In this document: one piece after another, positions 10,193-21,035 of the stretch
How positions within the stretch are numbered: the stretch's first letter is position 1
Layout of the letters: the number at the start of each line of letters is the position of its first letter
Assembly (NCBI RefSeq): GCF_002873395.1
Contig: NZ_MCUV01000046.1
Coordinates: forward strand, 124,001-188,000
Origin: Vibrio sp. 10N.286.49.B3
GTDB lineage: Bacteria; Pseudomonadota; Gammaproteobacteria; Enterobacterales; Vibrionaceae
DNA length: 64,000 nt
Direction of reading: 5' to 3'
The notes under the pieces: model-generated
Told to the model about the DNA's origin: nothing
What the model saw: only the letters and a program-made list of their open reading frames with translations
The model's database searches: none
Made by a program: the position numbers and the translations under genes

Positions 10193-11623
10193 TTAACCTC
10201 GACCACCTTGGATCGCCTTGATGATTTCTGTCGTTGAACAGCCATCTTCAAAGTTAAGTACTTTCACCGCGCCACCCGCTGCAATCACCTCTTCACCACC
10301 AGCAATTTCTTCTGGGCGGTAATCACCACCTTTCACTAGCAGTGATGGTAATACTTCACCAATCAAGCGTTGCGGCGTATCTTCACTAAATGGTACCACC
10401 CAATCAACCGCACCTAAGCCAGCTAAAACCGCCATACGACGATCGGTTGGGTTCACAGGACGACCAGGACCTTTTAGACGCTTCACAGAATCATCGGTAT
10501 TCACCGCCACAATCAGGTAATCACCTAACTCTGCAGCATGGTTTAGATAAGAGACATGACCGGCATGTAAAATATCAAAACAACCATTAGTCATGACGAC
10601 TTTCTTACCTTGTGCGCGCGCATTCTTAACGGCTTGGATTAAAGCGCTTTCACCAATCACACCAAAATCAGTATCACTACTACCGTGTACCGCTTCTGCC
10701 AGTTCAATCATAGATAACGTTGATGTCCCTAGCTTACCAACCACAACACCCGCGGCTGAATTCGCTAACGCACACGCTTCATCTAATGGCTTGCCCGCTG
10801 CAACCGAAGCAGCCAGCACTGAAATGACCGTATCACCAGCACCAGTCACATCAAACACTTCTTTCGCTTGAGTTGGCAAGTGGAAGGGCTCAACACCACG
10901 GCGCAATAAAGTCATGCCATGTTCACTGCGAGTTACCAGCAAAGCTTCAAAATCAAATTCTTCAATTAATGCTAAGCCTTTCTCGACTAAGTCCTCTTCT
11001 GACGTCACTTTACCGGCAACCAGTTCAAACTCGAGCATATTTGGCGTTAGTAGCGTCGCACCACGATAGCGCTCAAAATCTGCGCCTTTCGGGTCAATAA
11101 AAACAGGTACATTCGCTGCACGTGCTTTTTGAATAAAAGACTGCACATGCTCTAGTGCGCCTTTCGCATAATCCGATAAAATCACTGACTTCACGTTAGG
11201 GAGTGCTTTCTCCATACGTGATAACACCAATTCAGGGTCGGTATTCTCAAATTTATCTTCAAAATCCAAACGGATCATCTGTTGACCACGGCTCATGACA
11301 CGTAGCTTAGTAATCGTTGGGTACTCTGAAAGTGCAACAAAATCACAGGTAACATTTAAAGATTGTAGAGTATCAGTGAGCACTTGAGCTGGCTCATCTT
11401 GTCCGGTCAAACCAACGATATGTGCATGACCACCTAGAGAGGCAATGTTCATCGCTACGTTAGCAGCACCGCCAGGACGCTCCTCATTACTTTCTACTTT
11501 TACCACTGGCACTGGCGCTTCTGGTGAAATGCGCCCTGTTGGACCGTACCAATAACGATCTAACATCACATCACCAATAATTAATACACCCGATTGACTG
11601 TAGTCAGGCAGAATAGGTTTCAT
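10193..11623 (-). CDS. hldE: Bifunctional heptose-7-phosphate kinase / heptose-1-phosphate adenylyltransferase
   Basis: HldE carries out two steps towards ADP-heptose for the LPS inner core. The product is 476 residues (E. coli 477). The N-terminal ribokinase-like kinase (~1-320) contains [12 protein letters not shown]. The C-terminal nucleotidylyltransferase (~344-476) contains [17 protein letters not shown] with the HxGH motif. The frame is open 30 codons further upstream, but the ATG at 11623 gives the family start [10 protein letters not shown] and is preceded by GGAG. It follows glnE on the same strand, the E. coli order glnE-hldE, with a 122-base gap. Confidence 0.95.
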   Translation of the reverse strand: MKPILPDYSQSGVLIIGDVMLDRYWYGPTGRISPEAPVPVVKVESNEERPGGAANVAMNIASLGGHAHIVGLTGQDEPAQVLTDTLQSLNVTCDFVALSEYPTITKLRVMSRGQQMIRLDFEDKFENTDPELVLSRMEKALPNVKSVILSDYAKGALEHVQSFIQKARAANVPVFIDPKGADFERYRGATLLTPNMLEFELVAGKVTSEEDLVEKGLALIEEFDFEALLVTRSEHGMTLLRRGVEPFHLPTQAKEVFDVTGAGDTVISVLAASVAAGKPLDEACALANSAAGVVVGKLGTSTLSMIELAEAVHGSSDTDFGVIGESALIQAVKNARAQGKKVVMTNGCFDILHAGHVSYLNHAAELGDYLIVAVNTDDSVKRLKGPGRPVNPTDRRMAVLAGLGAVDWVVPFSEDTPQRLIGEVLPSLLVKGGDYRPEEIAGGEEVIAAGGAVKVLNFEDGCSTTEIIKAIQGGRG

Positions 11624-11745
11624 GATAACTCTCCAATATTTTTTCTGCTCGAAGTCTAGCACAGCAAATAGTGAGGAAAAACTATCGATACCGCTTGTTA
11701 AACGTTTATTCAATAAACCTTGAGCGATATCGATATTATTCCTTT

Positions 11746-14607
11746 TTATTTACCCAGATCAGACTCAAGCCATTGCTGCCAAGCGTTAATAACCTGTTCA
11801 CGTTCAGCGGCAAACTTATCTTCCACCACATCAGCATCTAGGTTTAATAAATTACGACGATGTACTTCATTACGCACCGTCGTATACGCCTGCGTTAATA
11901 CCATCGCTTGCGTCTCATCCATAATGCCCTGTTTTAGCATCGATTCAAAAATGCGTACATTATCGCTCCAGCAGGTTAGCTTTGGCTTTTCATGGCTGTA
12001 GCGCAACACCAAATACTGAGCTAAAAACTCAACATCCGTGATCCCGCCAGGATCTTCTTTGAGCATAAAGCGCTGCGCCTTTTTACCCCCTAAGTGATCA
12101 CGCATTTTACGGCGCATCTCCACCACTTCTTTTTTCAGCTTATCCTCTTCTCGCGGTAAGCTGAGTACTTGGTGGCGAGTCTTAGCAAAAGCCTCTTGCA
12201 GTGCGCTATCTCCATAAATCACACGTGCTCGAACTAACGCTTGATGTTCCCATGTCCAGGCATCGTTATGTTGATATTCATTAAACGCATCCGCCGGAGA
12301 AACCAATAGCCCCGACACGCCAGATGGACGCAAGCGCATATCGACTTCATATAAGATGCCTGACGGAGTACGAATAGAGAAAATATGAATAATGCGCTGA
12401 GCAAGACGAAGATAAAACTGGCGTCCGTCGATCTCTTTTTTACCATCGGTATACACATCAACCGGGCAATCATGCATGAATACCACATCTAAATCGGAAT
12501 TGTAGCCAAGCTCCCAGCCGCCCACTTTTCCGTAACCAACAACCGCAAAGCCTTTACCTTCACGATCTTTTAGATGGGTCGGTTCACCATATTTTGCCGA
12601 CACTTGCAGCCAAGCTTGATTAACGCCAGCTTCAACAATCGCTTCCGCTAAATAAGTTAAATGGTCGCTGACCTTCATCACTGGTAATACACCAGCAATA
12701 TCTGCGGCGGCAATACGTAAAATGCAGATCTGCTTAAACTGACGCAAAGCCTCTAACTGCTGCTCCATATCATCTTCTGGGATACGAGCTAAGAAATCGC
12801 GTAATTCAGTTTTATACGCATCCAATGGGATCGGATTATAAAGCTGCGCAGGGTCGATAAGCTCATCAAGCAAAATAGGATAACGCCCTAACTGCTCTGA
12901 AATCATCGGGCTGGCAGTACATAACTTGACGACTTGCGTTAAGGCTGCCGGGTGCTCATCCAACAACTCTAAATAAGTAGTGCGAGTGACGATGCGCTTT
13001 AAGACATGCAGTACTCTTGATAAGCCAAACTGCGCTTCTTCATTAGCAAAAACCGCCTGAAACAACTTTGGCATCAGATGATTTAAAACTTCTCGCCCTC
13101 TTGGTCCTAAGGTTTTTTTCGCTAAGTCTTCCTGAAACTGAATCACTTGTTTGGCATGAGTAGCTGGATCGTTAATCGCAATATCATGTTCTAAGATGTG
13201 CTCAATTACTTCGGGCTTATGCGTCATATCCCAAAGTTCATGGAAGTGCTTAGCAACAGGGCTCGCCTCTTCTTCATCAGCACCGATTAACTGCTCAAAT
13301 ATCGCGTGTACCTTATTCATATTAAATGACACAGTATCAAGTAAATCTTGCCAATCCTCACAGCCCATCGCCGTCACTAAGGCAAGTTGCTCACTCTCTT
13401 TATCTGGCAAGGTTTGTGTCTGTTTATCCCCAATGGCTTGCAGTAGATTTTCCAAGCGACGTAGATAACGATAAGCCGTTCGTAAGTTATCCACCTCAGG
13501 AGTAGACAGCAATTGCATGTCATCAATCGCATCTAACGTTTCTAATAGCCCGCGCCCACGCAGACTTGGCTCTCGTCCACCACGAATAAGCTGAAAAACT
13601 TGAGCGATAAATTCAACTTCACGAATGCCACCAGCGCCTAACTTAATATTGTTACTCAAACCACGGCGACGCACTTCACTGGAGATCATCGATTTCATGC
13701 GGCGCAAAGATTGAATGGCACTGAAATCAATATAACGACGGAAAACAAAAGGACGCAGCATCTGGCGTAACTCTTGGTATTGAGGGTACATTTCTCGCCC
13801 CATCACCCGTGCTTTAACCATGGCGTAGCGTTCCCAATCTCGCCCTTGTTCTTGATAGTAATCTTCCATTGCCGCAAAACTCATGACCAATGGACCACTC
13901 TCGCCAAACGGACGTAAACGCATATCCACACGATAACAAAAGCCATCGAAGGTTGGCTGATCGAGCGCTTTGATAATACGTTGACCTAAGCGAGTGAAAA
14001 ATTGTGCGTTCGCGATACTACGACGTGCGCCTTGCGTTTCACCGTTTTCAGGATAAGTAAAAATCAGGTCGATATCAGAGGAAAAGTTCAGCTCACCGCC
14101 CCCCAATTTCCCCATACCAATAATCAGCATAGGTTGCGCTTCACCGGCACTATTGCAAGGGACGCCCCACTCTTTGCTGCATAGATCGTACTGCCATTGA
14201 TACGCTTCAAAGATCATCGCCTCTGCCAACATGGATAAATGCGCTAGGCTCTCGTCAAGTGACCAGTTATTTGTGAAGTCACGCCAAGCAATGTACACCA
14301 TCTCACGGTTACGAAATTGACGTAGAACTCGATGACCACTTTGCTCGTCCTGACACTCACTAAGCAGCAGTGCTAAACGTTGACGGTAGCTTTCGCTGCG
14401 TTCTGAATGCTCTAACATCTCTGGTAACTGTAAACAAAGCGCTTTGTCTCGTTGCAGGGCTTCACAAATAAAAGGGCTTAAACCAAACACAAACTTTGCT
14501 TGCTCAATAAATTCAGAGGACCAATTCAGCACGCCATCAAAGTGAAGGGCTGTTAAGTTCTCCACTGCAGCATCAGATTGGGCGATAAGTTGATTAGGCA
14601 GTAACAT
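11746..14607 (-). CDS. glnE: Bifunctional glutamine synthetase adenylyltransferase/deadenylylase
   Basis: GlnE adds and removes AMP on glutamine synthetase in response to PII and glutamine. The product is 953 residues (E. coli 946). The N-terminal deadenylylase half contains [18 protein letters not shown] and the C-terminal adenylylase half contains [18 protein letters not shown], each a nucleotidyltransferase G-G-x-E-L-x-(Y/F)-x-S-D-x-D signature. AAGGA precedes the ATG by a good distance. It is followed by hldE; a terminator at 14665-14699 separates it from the chemoreceptor gene upstream. Confidence 0.95.
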   Translation of the reverse strand: MLLPNQLIAQSDAAVENLTALHFDGVLNWSSEFIEQAKFVFGLSPFICEALQRDKALCLQLPEMLEHSERSESYRQRLALLLSECQDEQSGHRVLRQFRNREMVYIAWRDFTNNWSLDESLAHLSMLAEAMIFEAYQWQYDLCSKEWGVPCNSAGEAQPMLIIGMGKLGGGELNFSSDIDLIFTYPENGETQGARRSIANAQFFTRLGQRIIKALDQPTFDGFCYRVDMRLRPFGESGPLVMSFAAMEDYYQEQGRDWERYAMVKARVMGREMYPQYQELRQMLRPFVFRRYIDFSAIQSLRRMKSMISSEVRRRGLSNNIKLGAGGIREVEFIAQVFQLIRGGREPSLRGRGLLETLDAIDDMQLLSTPEVDNLRTAYRYLRRLENLLQAIGDKQTQTLPDKESEQLALVTAMGCEDWQDLLDTVSFNMNKVHAIFEQLIGADEEEASPVAKHFHELWDMTHKPEVIEHILEHDIAINDPATHAKQVIQFQEDLAKKTLGPRGREVLNHLMPKLFQAVFANEEAQFGLSRVLHVLKRIVTRTTYLELLDEHPAALTQVVKLCTASPMISEQLGRYPILLDELIDPAQLYNPIPLDAYKTELRDFLARIPEDDMEQQLEALRQFKQICILRIAAADIAGVLPVMKVSDHLTYLAEAIVEAGVNQAWLQVSAKYGEPTHLKDREGKGFAVVGYGKVGGWELGYNSDLDVVFMHDCPVDVYTDGKKEIDGRQFYLRLAQRIIHIFSIRTPSGILYEVDMRLRPSGVSGLLVSPADAFNEYQHNDAWTWEHQALVRARVIYGDSALQEAFAKTRHQVLSLPREEDKLKKEVVEMRRKMRDHLGGKKAQRFMLKEDPGGITDVEFLAQYLVLRYSHEKPKLTCWSDNVRIFESMLKQGIMDETQAMVLTQAYTTVRNEVHRRNLLNLDADVVEDKFAAEREQVINAWQQWLESDLGK

Positions 14608-14664
14608 GCATCTTCCTTGGCAATAGATAAAAGTTCGAGCTATAGATTAGCAAAGTTGTACGAA

Positions 14665-14699
14665 GAAAAAACGCCTACTATCAGCAATAGTAGGCGTTT
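14665..14699 (-). terminator. Terminator of the chemoreceptor gene
   Basis: The 11-bp stem ACGCCTACTAT / ATAGTAGGCGT is followed by six T on the minus strand (A-run at 14665-14670). It lies just after the chemoreceptor stop at 14725. Confidence 0.9.
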
Positions 14700-14724
14700 A
14701 TTAAATTTCTTTATTCAGAAAAGC

Positions 14725-15981
14725 TTAAACAACGAAAGCGCGGATCTCTTGATCAAGACCTTCTGCGTTAGTTTGCATGGTTTCAGAGGTTTCTAATAGC
14801 TCACTAACCACCACAACCGACGCTTCCACTAGCTCACGGACATTGGTCAGGTTTTGACTCATCTCTTCCGCTACGCTGCTTTGCTGCCCTGCCGCTGTGG
14901 CAATTTGAAAGTTCATATCATTGATGTGATTCACTTGCTCAACAATACCATTGAGCTCTACGCCAGCCTTGGTTACCAGTTCGACACCATCGGCGGCTTC
15001 AACCACACTTTTTTCCATCAAGTCCACGGCTGAGTTCGCACTGTTTTGCAGCTGACTGATCATGTCTTGAATTTCTACCGTTGCCTGTTGAGTGCGCTGA
15101 GCAAGATTACGAACCTCATCGGCAACCACAGCAAAACCACGCCCAGCTTCACCAGCACGAGCCGCTTCAATCGCCGCATTAAGGGCAAGTAAGTTGGTTT
15201 GCTCGGAAATACCTTGAATGGTTCCAACCACGCTACCAATCGATTCAACACGCTCTTCGACTTGATTGACCGCATTAGCTGAAGCTGCGATATCACCGGA
15301 TAGCTCATTCATTTTGGCAATCGTACCTTCAACAAACTGCTGACCCGTTAACGCTTGAGTGGATGCTTGCGCAGTTAAGTCCGACGCACTACGAGCATGC
15401 TCTGAAACCGTTTGTACCGTTGAGCTCATTTCACTCATCGCTGTCGCAAGCTGATCAATTTCACTGAACTCTTCTTGAGTTGAGGCTTTGGCTTCTGACA
15501 TGCTGATGGTCATGACTTCGGTTAACGCCAGAAGCTCTTCCGATGACTGACGCTGCTGAGTAATCACATCACTTAAATAGCTACGCGTGGTTTCAATTTC
15601 ACGCGCCACATCGCCATACTCATCTTTACAATCCATAGCCACTGGCACAGACAGGTTTTTATCGGCTAGATGCTTAATGGAATCTCGAATGTATTCGGTT
15701 TGACGCAGCATGACTTTAGCCGCAACAAGCAGCACCACGACAAAAATGGCAACCATCATCGAAGTTTGTATCAATATTTGCTTTAGGTATGCTTGATAAT
15801 GTTCTTCGGCAACCGCCGCATCTTGAGTTGCAACCAATAGCGCTTCGTAAAATGTACTGGCATCCCACAACTGCTTTGTTACCAGTAAAATCGTACTGAA
15901 CACCATTAACATGACCATTTTAGGAATAAGACGTACGTCAGAAATTAACCTTTCCCATGGTTGAAATACCGGTTTAGCCAT
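14725..15981 (-). CDS. Methyl-accepting chemotaxis protein with a very short sensor loop
   Basis: This is a chemoreceptor of 418 residues. Two membrane segments (~20-40 and ~72-93) enclose only about 30 outside residues, so there is no room for a standard sensor domain; the signal may be sensed in the membrane or through partners. A HAMP-like segment (~94-145) follows, then a coiled-coil signalling domain with the conserved hairpin tip [19 protein letters not shown]. No C-terminal CheR-tethering pentapeptide is present (it ends IRAFVV). The frame begins at a GTG at 15987, but GGAG lies 8 bases before the ATG at 15981, so I chose the ATG. It is monocistronic, set between glnE and a K+ channel gene that are unrelated to motility. 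Confidence 0.9.
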   Translation of the reverse strand: MAKPVFQPWERLISDVRLIPKMVMLMVFSTILLVTKQLWDASTFYEALLVATQDAAVAEEHYQAYLKQILIQTSMMVAIFVVVLLVAAKVMLRQTEYIRDSIKHLADKNLSVPVAMDCKDEYGDVAREIETTRSYLSDVITQQRQSSEELLALTEVMTISMSEAKASTQEEFSEIDQLATAMSEMSSTVQTVSEHARSASDLTAQASTQALTGQQFVEGTIAKMNELSGDIAASANAVNQVEERVESIGSVVGTIQGISEQTNLLALNAAIEAARAGEAGRGFAVVADEVRNLAQRTQQATVEIQDMISQLQNSANSAVDLMEKSVVEAADGVELVTKAGVELNGIVEQVNHINDMNFQIATAAGQQSSVAEEMSQNLTNVRELVEASVVVVSELLETSETMQTNAEGLDQEIRAFVV

Positions 15982-16066
15982 TGTCACAACTCCATTTTGT
16001 TTTATAGTAATACAACAGATTTCAATTGTGTTAACTCAAAAATCTCTTACTTATTTCGAGTCCCAT

Positions 16067-16879
16067 ATGAACCTACGTGATGATACCAAAGATGATACCA
16101 AACCAATGAGTTTGTTATCACTTATACTCTCTTTTCTTGCTCTATTTGTGATCTCAGGGCTATTGTTTTTTGATTTGCAGCCTGAAACACGTAATGTCTT
16201 GTTGGTTATCGATTTTATTATTTGCTGCATCTTCTTATTACAGCTAACCATCGATTTTTTCCGTGCTACAGATCGTAAAGCGTTTTTAGCTCGCCACTGG
16301 ATAGACCTTATTGCCAGTCTGCCACTGGTGGAACCGCTGCGTTATGCACGCTTGTTTCAAATTTTACGTGTTATTCGCGTACTGCGTTCCAGTAGCTTGT
16401 TAATCAAACAATTACGTTATAACCGCCGTGAAACCACCGTTGCTTCAATCTTACTGTTATTGGTTTTTTTACTGACGATAGGATCAGCGATGATATTGCA
16501 CGTTGAAGAGAGTAACCCTGAAGCCAATATACAAACGGGAATGGACGCACTTTGGTGGTCATTTGTCACTATCTCAACGGTGGGCTATGGTGATCACTAC
16601 CCAGTGAGTACGCTTGGTAAATTAGTGGCTTCGGGGATCATCATCTGTGGCGTGGGGATGTTTGGTATGATTTCAGGTCTTATTACTTCGTTAATTACCG
16701 TGCCGCATAAGTCAACAGCAGAGATAGAGGTTGAGCATAATACTGATCTTCTTGAGCAGATATTAAGTCAGCAGCAAAGTATCATTGAACGTTTGGATCG
16801 TTTAGAGCAACCTCGCAATCAAACGGCAAGCATCACCAATGAACAGCCAGTAACGAAAGGCAACCCTGATAGCAATTAG
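16067..16879 (+). CDS. Voltage-gated-type potassium channel (6TM)
   Basis: The product is an inner-membrane cation channel of about 270 residues. It has six membrane helices: S1 (~16-35), S2 (~44-66), S3 (~78-90), an Arg-rich S4 with RYARLFQILRVIRVLR, then S5, a pore loop and S6. The selectivity filter is TVGYGD, the K+ signature. After S6 comes a cytoplasmic coiled-coil tail, ending in a polar segment. There is no RCK or cyclic-nucleotide domain, so gating is probably by voltage or an unknown partner. The start is uncertain: the frame also opens at a GTG at 16028 (283 residues), and neither has a strong Shine-Dalgarno. The physiological role cannot be read from its neighbours. Confidence 0.87.
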   Translation: MNLRDDTKDDTKPMSLLSLILSFLALFVISGLLFFDLQPETRNVLLVIDFIICCIFLLQLTIDFFRATDRKAFLARHWIDLIASLPLVEPLRYARLFQILRVIRVLRSSSLLIKQLRYNRRETTVASILLLLVFLLTIGSAMILHVEESNPEANIQTGMDALWWSFVTISTVGYGDHYPVSTLGKLVASGIIICGVGMFGMISGLITSLITVPHKSTAEIEVEHNTDLLEQILSQQQSIIERLDRLEQPRNQTASITNEQPVTKGNPDSN

Positions 16880-16881
16880 TA

Positions 16882-16925
16882 ACTTAGGGTTTTAGGGACT
16901 TAGGGTTTTAGGGACTTAGAGGCTT
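16882..16925 (+). repeat. Telomere-like GGG tandem repeat (G-quadruplex motif)
   Basis: Starting 2 bases after the channel stop codon, the 16-bp unit ACTTAGGGTTTTAGGG is present twice in full (16882-16897, 16898-16913), then as ACTTAGAGGCTT. GGG runs sit at 16887, 16895, 16903 and 16911, each separated by exactly 5 bases, which meets the G3-N1-7 four-run quadruplex pattern. It is in the 3' untranslated region on the sense strand, just ahead of the terminator hairpin. Confidence 0.9.
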
Positions 16926-16927
16926 AA

Positions 16928-16957
16928 AAAAATAGAGAGCATCGGCTCTCTATTTTT
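16928..16957. terminator. Bidirectional terminator between the K+ channel and CYTH/CHAD genes
   Basis: The stem AAAAATAGAGAGC / GCTCTCTATTTTT has an ATCG loop and T-runs on both strands. It separates convergent genes. Confidence 0.9.
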
Positions 16958-16982
16958 ATTCTATGATGCAAACTCAGCGCAA

Positions 16983-18503
16983 CTACTCACCTTTCCAATA
17001 AGGATCGCAGTCAACACTGATTTGTCGCGTCTGTTCCATCGCATGTAAAATCGAGCTTTCTTGACGACTCAACCAACGCTCTAATTGCTCTTGGTCTTCA
17101 CCGGAAAGCTTATCGACCAAAGGGGCTAACACGCGCAAGGTTAATAAATCATCAATACCTTGGATCAAATCCGCCCACGGCAAACGAAAAGTAATACGCT
17201 CACTTTCATCATATAAGCCAGCAAAGCCCACACCGGTGTACAGACTGCGCATTAAACGATACTGTTGATCAATATACTCTTGAGCGCTTAATAGCTTCTC
17301 GACGGGAAATGCATCGACCAGTTCTGTCCAGGTACGATCAAGTTGTATCACTGAAAAAGGCTTAATGTTCTGCGCCATACTTTCACGGGACTTGTCATCT
17401 AAAAATGGCTGCCAACCGCGAGTTAAGATCCAACGACTCAAATCCAACAATAATCCGGTATAACGCGCGGAGTTAAATAGACTTAGAATCGTATTACGCT
17501 CTGGTAAAGCGTGCTGCATCTGCTTTAGTTCTGCGACTAAAAACTTACGCGCATCAAGTTTACGTAGCACATGACCTTTATCTTCTAATAGATCAGCTAA
17601 GTTATCGTAGCGCTTTAACCATTCTATCTCTTGCTCAAGCCATTTCAGCTCTTGGCGTAAAATAGCACTGGCACGGCGTGGAACAATGCTGCCATAGATA
17701 GTCAGCGTTTGACGGATAAAGCTCAAAGCGTGGCTGATTTCATGCAACGCTTTAATTGAGTCTCGCTCAGTATAAATTTGCTCATGATAATGCCAATGCG
17801 CTAAAGCGTGCTCAAGCGACTGAACAAAGCACTGCTCTACGGTATCTTTTGCTTTGGTTTTCACAACCGGTAACTCTTTCTCTTTGTCACCCGTGTAACC
17901 TTGCGCTAGGCGATAACCTTTTGCTGCTTTGCTCAAGTTACCTAAACGCATACCACCATGCTGATTAAACTGGCGTGCAAGCGTAAATAGTGCATCGGTC
18001 TGCCCTGATTTTAGCTCCAGTTCAACTTCACAAATAGGATCCGTTTTATCACCAGCAACCACCAAACCTTGGTCAAAAGCGACTTCAATTTGGCTACCAT
18101 CAGGCATTCCAATTAGCCATTGCTCTCTGACAAAATTAGTGGAAAAAAGAGGGAATAATTCCTCCTGCAGCACAGAAACGTCTTTTCCTTGTGGCCAAAC
18201 CTCATCAGGGTGCAGCAATAAGTTAGGATTGTTGCTATTATGTTCAGCATTGTATTCTGGCCTTTGATGCAAACCAGCAACAACACGACCAGCGGTTTTT
18301 ACCGTTTGAACAAATACATCATCAAAACGTCGAATACGCAGCCCGATATCGTGCTGGCGTAACCAGTTATCTGGAGTATCGAAGTAAGTGTTCCCTAACT
18401 CTCGACAACTGTGCTGAAGTACTTTATTTTCCGCTATTTCTTGATGAAGATAAGCTGAAAAATCAGGTGAAACAAAAAACTTCAGTTCTATCTCGGTTTC
18501 CAT
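16983..18503 (-). CDS. ygiF: CYTH and CHAD domain inorganic triphosphatase (YgiF-like)
   Basis: The N-terminal CYTH domain (~1-205) opens with METEIELKFF, which contains the ExExK motif that binds triphosphate and metal. The C-terminal CHAD domain (~220-505) is helical and rich in His and Arg, for example EISHALSFIRQTLTIYG, and is expected to bind polyphosphate. E. coli YgiF (433 residues) hydrolyses inorganic triphosphate; this one is longer at 506. In E. coli ygiF is next to glnE; here the chemoreceptor and channel genes lie between them. AAAGG precedes the ATG. Possible link with the phosphate-transport pair encoded divergently from it. Confidence 0.88.
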   Translation of the reverse strand: METEIELKFFVSPDFSAYLHQEIAENKVLQHSCRELGNTYFDTPDNWLRQHDIGLRIRRFDDVFVQTVKTAGRVVAGLHQRPEYNAEHNSNNPNLLLHPDEVWPQGKDVSVLQEELFPLFSTNFVREQWLIGMPDGSQIEVAFDQGLVVAGDKTDPICEVELELKSGQTDALFTLARQFNQHGGMRLGNLSKAAKGYRLAQGYTGDKEKELPVVKTKAKDTVEQCFVQSLEHALAHWHYHEQIYTERDSIKALHEISHALSFIRQTLTIYGSIVPRRASAILRQELKWLEQEIEWLKRYDNLADLLEDKGHVLRKLDARKFLVAELKQMQHALPERNTILSLFNSARYTGLLLDLSRWILTRGWQPFLDDKSRESMAQNIKPFSVIQLDRTWTELVDAFPVEKLLSAQEYIDQQYRLMRSLYTGVGFAGLYDESERITFRLPWADLIQGIDDLLTLRVLAPLVDKLSGEDQEQLERWLSRQESSILHAMEQTRQISVDCDPYWKGE

Positions 18504-18721
18504 AGTTATACCTTTCTAGGATGATGAGAATAGGATATTGCCTATTTAACAACTGGGCAAGTATGAAATATCACACTATTGATGATCTAAAACAGTTTAA
18601 ATGAGCGAATGATTGGGTTAACATGCGCGACTTTGTAGCCATCGCTTAACATTTCACCATGACATTGGTGAGTGTCTTTTTAGTGTTTTTTTAGGTTATT
18701 TATTTATTAGGTTGGACAACC

Positions 18722-19402
18722 ATGCCAGTAAATACAATTATGGGGCTATTTGCTAAGTCCCCAATTAAGCCTTTGCAACGTCACGTTGTGTGCGTTAATG
18801 AATGCTGTTCTCACCTAGTTAACTTTTTTGAAGTTAGTGCCACTGGCGACTGGGAGAAAGCGGCTGAAATTCGTGCACAGATTTCTCATTTAGAGAAAGA
18901 AGCTGATGTTTTGAAGCGCGAAATACGTCTCAAACTTCCTCGTGGTTTATTCATGCCTGTTGATCGCACCGATATGTTGGAGCTTTTAACTCAGCAGGAT
19001 AAACTTGCCAATTTAGCGAAAGATATTTCTGGTCGTGTCTATGGCCGCCAGCTTATCATTCCGGCACCAATGCAAAGCAACTTTATCGCATACGTTAAAC
19101 GTTGTTTAGATGCAGCAAGTCAGGCTCAACGTGTTATTAGTGAGCTCGATGAGTTATTGGAAACAGGATTTAAAGGTCGTGAGGTAACTCTTGTGGCTGA
19201 AATGATCAATCAACTGGATGTGATTGAAGATGATACAGATATGATGCAGATTGAGCTTCGTCAGCAATTGATGGCGCTTGAACCTGACCTCAACCCTGTA
19301 GATATCATGTTCCTGTATAAGATTCTTGAATGGGTAGGCGGTATTGCAGATCAAGCTCAGCGTGTAGGCGCTAGACTTGAAGTGATGCTTTCTAGATCTT
19401 AA
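18722..19402 (+). CDS. DUF47 (TIGR00153) PhoU-like phosphate transport regulator
   Basis: A 226-residue all-helical cytoplasmic protein of the PhoU-like DUF47 family. The family start MPVNTIMGLFAKSPIKPLQ and the segments KEADVLKREIRLKLPRGLF and DRTDMLELLTQQDKLANLA are clear. Such proteins are regularly encoded just before Pit transporters and are thought to modulate phosphate uptake. Here pit follows 131 bases downstream on the same strand, with no terminator between them. No obvious Pho box is seen in the 218-base spacer upstream. Confidence 0.9.
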   Translation: MPVNTIMGLFAKSPIKPLQRHVVCVNECCSHLVNFFEVSATGDWEKAAEIRAQISHLEKEADVLKREIRLKLPRGLFMPVDRTDMLELLTQQDKLANLAKDISGRVYGRQLIIPAPMQSNFIAYVKRCLDAASQAQRVISELDELLETGFKGREVTLVAEMINQLDVIEDDTDMMQIELRQQLMALEPDLNPVDIMFLYKILEWVGGIADQAQRVGARLEVMLSRS

Positions 19403-19533
19403 ATCATAAGTTAACCATATAACGAAGAGCACTATTGATATCTCACTCATAGGCATTGGTGATAAACCAAGCTGATGGGTTTTGTCATGTCAAAATAGGC
19501 TCCGCTTGTTATCAAACAAAACTAGGTATTACG

Positions 19534-20796
19534 ATGGATATCCTTGCTAACTACGGCACTGTCCTGATTCTTGTGGCAGCCGCTTTCGGCTTCCTAATGG
19601 CTATTGGTATTGGTGCAAATGATGTTGCCAATGCAATGGGAACCTCTGTTGGTTCAAAAGCACTAACGGTAAAACAAGCGATCATTATCGCGATGATCTT
19701 CGAATTTGCTGGGGCATACCTAGCAGGTGGTGAAGTAACCGATACAATTCGCCAAGGTGTAATTGAAACCTCTCTTTTCGCCGACAAACCTGACGTATTA
19801 GTTTACGGCATGATGTCAGCACTACTTGCAGCGGGTACTTGGCTATTATTAGCATCGTACATGGGCTGGCCGGTCTCTACGACGCACTCAATCATTGGTG
19901 CTATTATAGGTTTCGCTTGTGTATCAGTCGGTACTGAAGCGGTTGACTGGAGCTCAGTGCAAGGCATTGTTGGTAGTTGGGTGGTTACCCCCTTCATCTC
20001 CGGCTTATTTGCTTATTTCATCTTTATCAGTGCACAGAAGCTGATTTTTGATACCGATAATCCACTGTTTAACGCTAAACGTTTCGTACCTATCTACATG
20101 TTTATTACCACTATGGTTATTGCATTGGTAACGATTACTAAAGGTCTTAAGCACGTTGGTCTACACCTTACTAATACTGAAGCTTGGATTAGTGCAGCGG
20201 CTTTCTCAACCGTTATCATGGTTGGTGGCTACCTATACATCCAGAAGAAATTCGCTAACCATGAAGAAGACCACGGCTTTGCTGGTGTTGAAAGCATCTT
20301 CAGTGTCTTAATGGTGATTACCGCGTGTGCGATGGCATTTGCCCATGGCTCAAACGATGTAGCGAACGCTATCGGTCCACTATCTGCTGTTGTTTCTACT
20401 GTTGAAAACATGGGCGAAATTGCTGGCAAAACAACCATTGCTTGGTGGATTCTTCCTCTAGGTGGTTTTGGTATCGTTGTGGGTCTTGCTACTTTAGGTC
20501 ATAAAGTAATGGCGACCGTTGGTACTGGTATTACCGAACTAACGCCAAGCCGTGGCTTTGCCGCTCAACTAGCAACAGCATGTACGGTGGTTTTAGCCTC
20601 AGGTACTGGCTTGCCAATCTCAACGACACAAACACTTGTTGGTGCTGTATTAGGTGTGGGTTTTGCTCGTGGTATTGCTGCACTTAACCTAGGTGTTGTA
20701 CGTAACATTGTTGCTTCGTGGATTGTAACATTACCAGCCGGTGCTCTACTGGCAGTGATCTTCTTCTACGCATTACAAGCTGCGTTTACTCTGTAG
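19534..20796 (+). CDS. pit: Low-affinity inorganic phosphate transporter, PiT family
   Basis: An integral membrane Pi:cation symporter of 420 residues, with about ten hydrophobic segments. The duplicated PiT signatures are present: GANDVANAMGTSVGSKAL in the N-terminal half and GSNDVANAIGPLSAVV in the C-terminal half. The open frame extends back to 19456, but ATG 19534 gives the family start MDILANYGT. It is shorter than E. coli PitA (499), matching the compact PiT type paired with DUF47. A terminator follows at once. Confidence 0.93.
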   Translation: MDILANYGTVLILVAAAFGFLMAIGIGANDVANAMGTSVGSKALTVKQAIIIAMIFEFAGAYLAGGEVTDTIRQGVIETSLFADKPDVLVYGMMSALLAAGTWLLLASYMGWPVSTTHSIIGAIIGFACVSVGTEAVDWSSVQGIVGSWVVTPFISGLFAYFIFISAQKLIFDTDNPLFNAKRFVPIYMFITTMVIALVTITKGLKHVGLHLTNTEAWISAAAFSTVIMVGGYLYIQKKFANHEEDHGFAGVESIFSVLMVITACAMAFAHGSNDVANAIGPLSAVVSTVENMGEIAGKTTIAWWILPLGGFGIVVGLATLGHKVMATVGTGITELTPSRGFAAQLATACTVVLASGTGLPISTTQTLVGAVLGVGFARGIAALNLGVVRNIVASWIVTLPAGALLAVIFFYALQAAFTL

Positions 20797-20867
20797 CACA
20801 ATCTAATAATGACAATATTTGACGCGAATTCGTGAACTCTTTGTCATTATTCAGTTAAATATTAAGA

Positions 20868-20888
20868 AAGGGAGGCTTTGCCTCCCTT
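20868..20888 (+). terminator. pit terminator
   Basis: The 9-bp GC-rich stem AAGGGAGGC / GCCTCCCTT has a 3-base loop and is followed by CTTTGTT. The T-run is modest. Confidence 0.75.
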
Positions 20889-21035
20889 CTTTGTTGCACC
20901 AAAATAAGAAAATAAATACTATTTGTCATAGCTTATTTAGAAGTTGGATAACTTGGCAAAGTCTCAACCGCTTACACCGCTCTTGACGCCTGCCTCCACT
21001 CCTACTTCCCCATTTAAATCATGAAAGGATTTACT

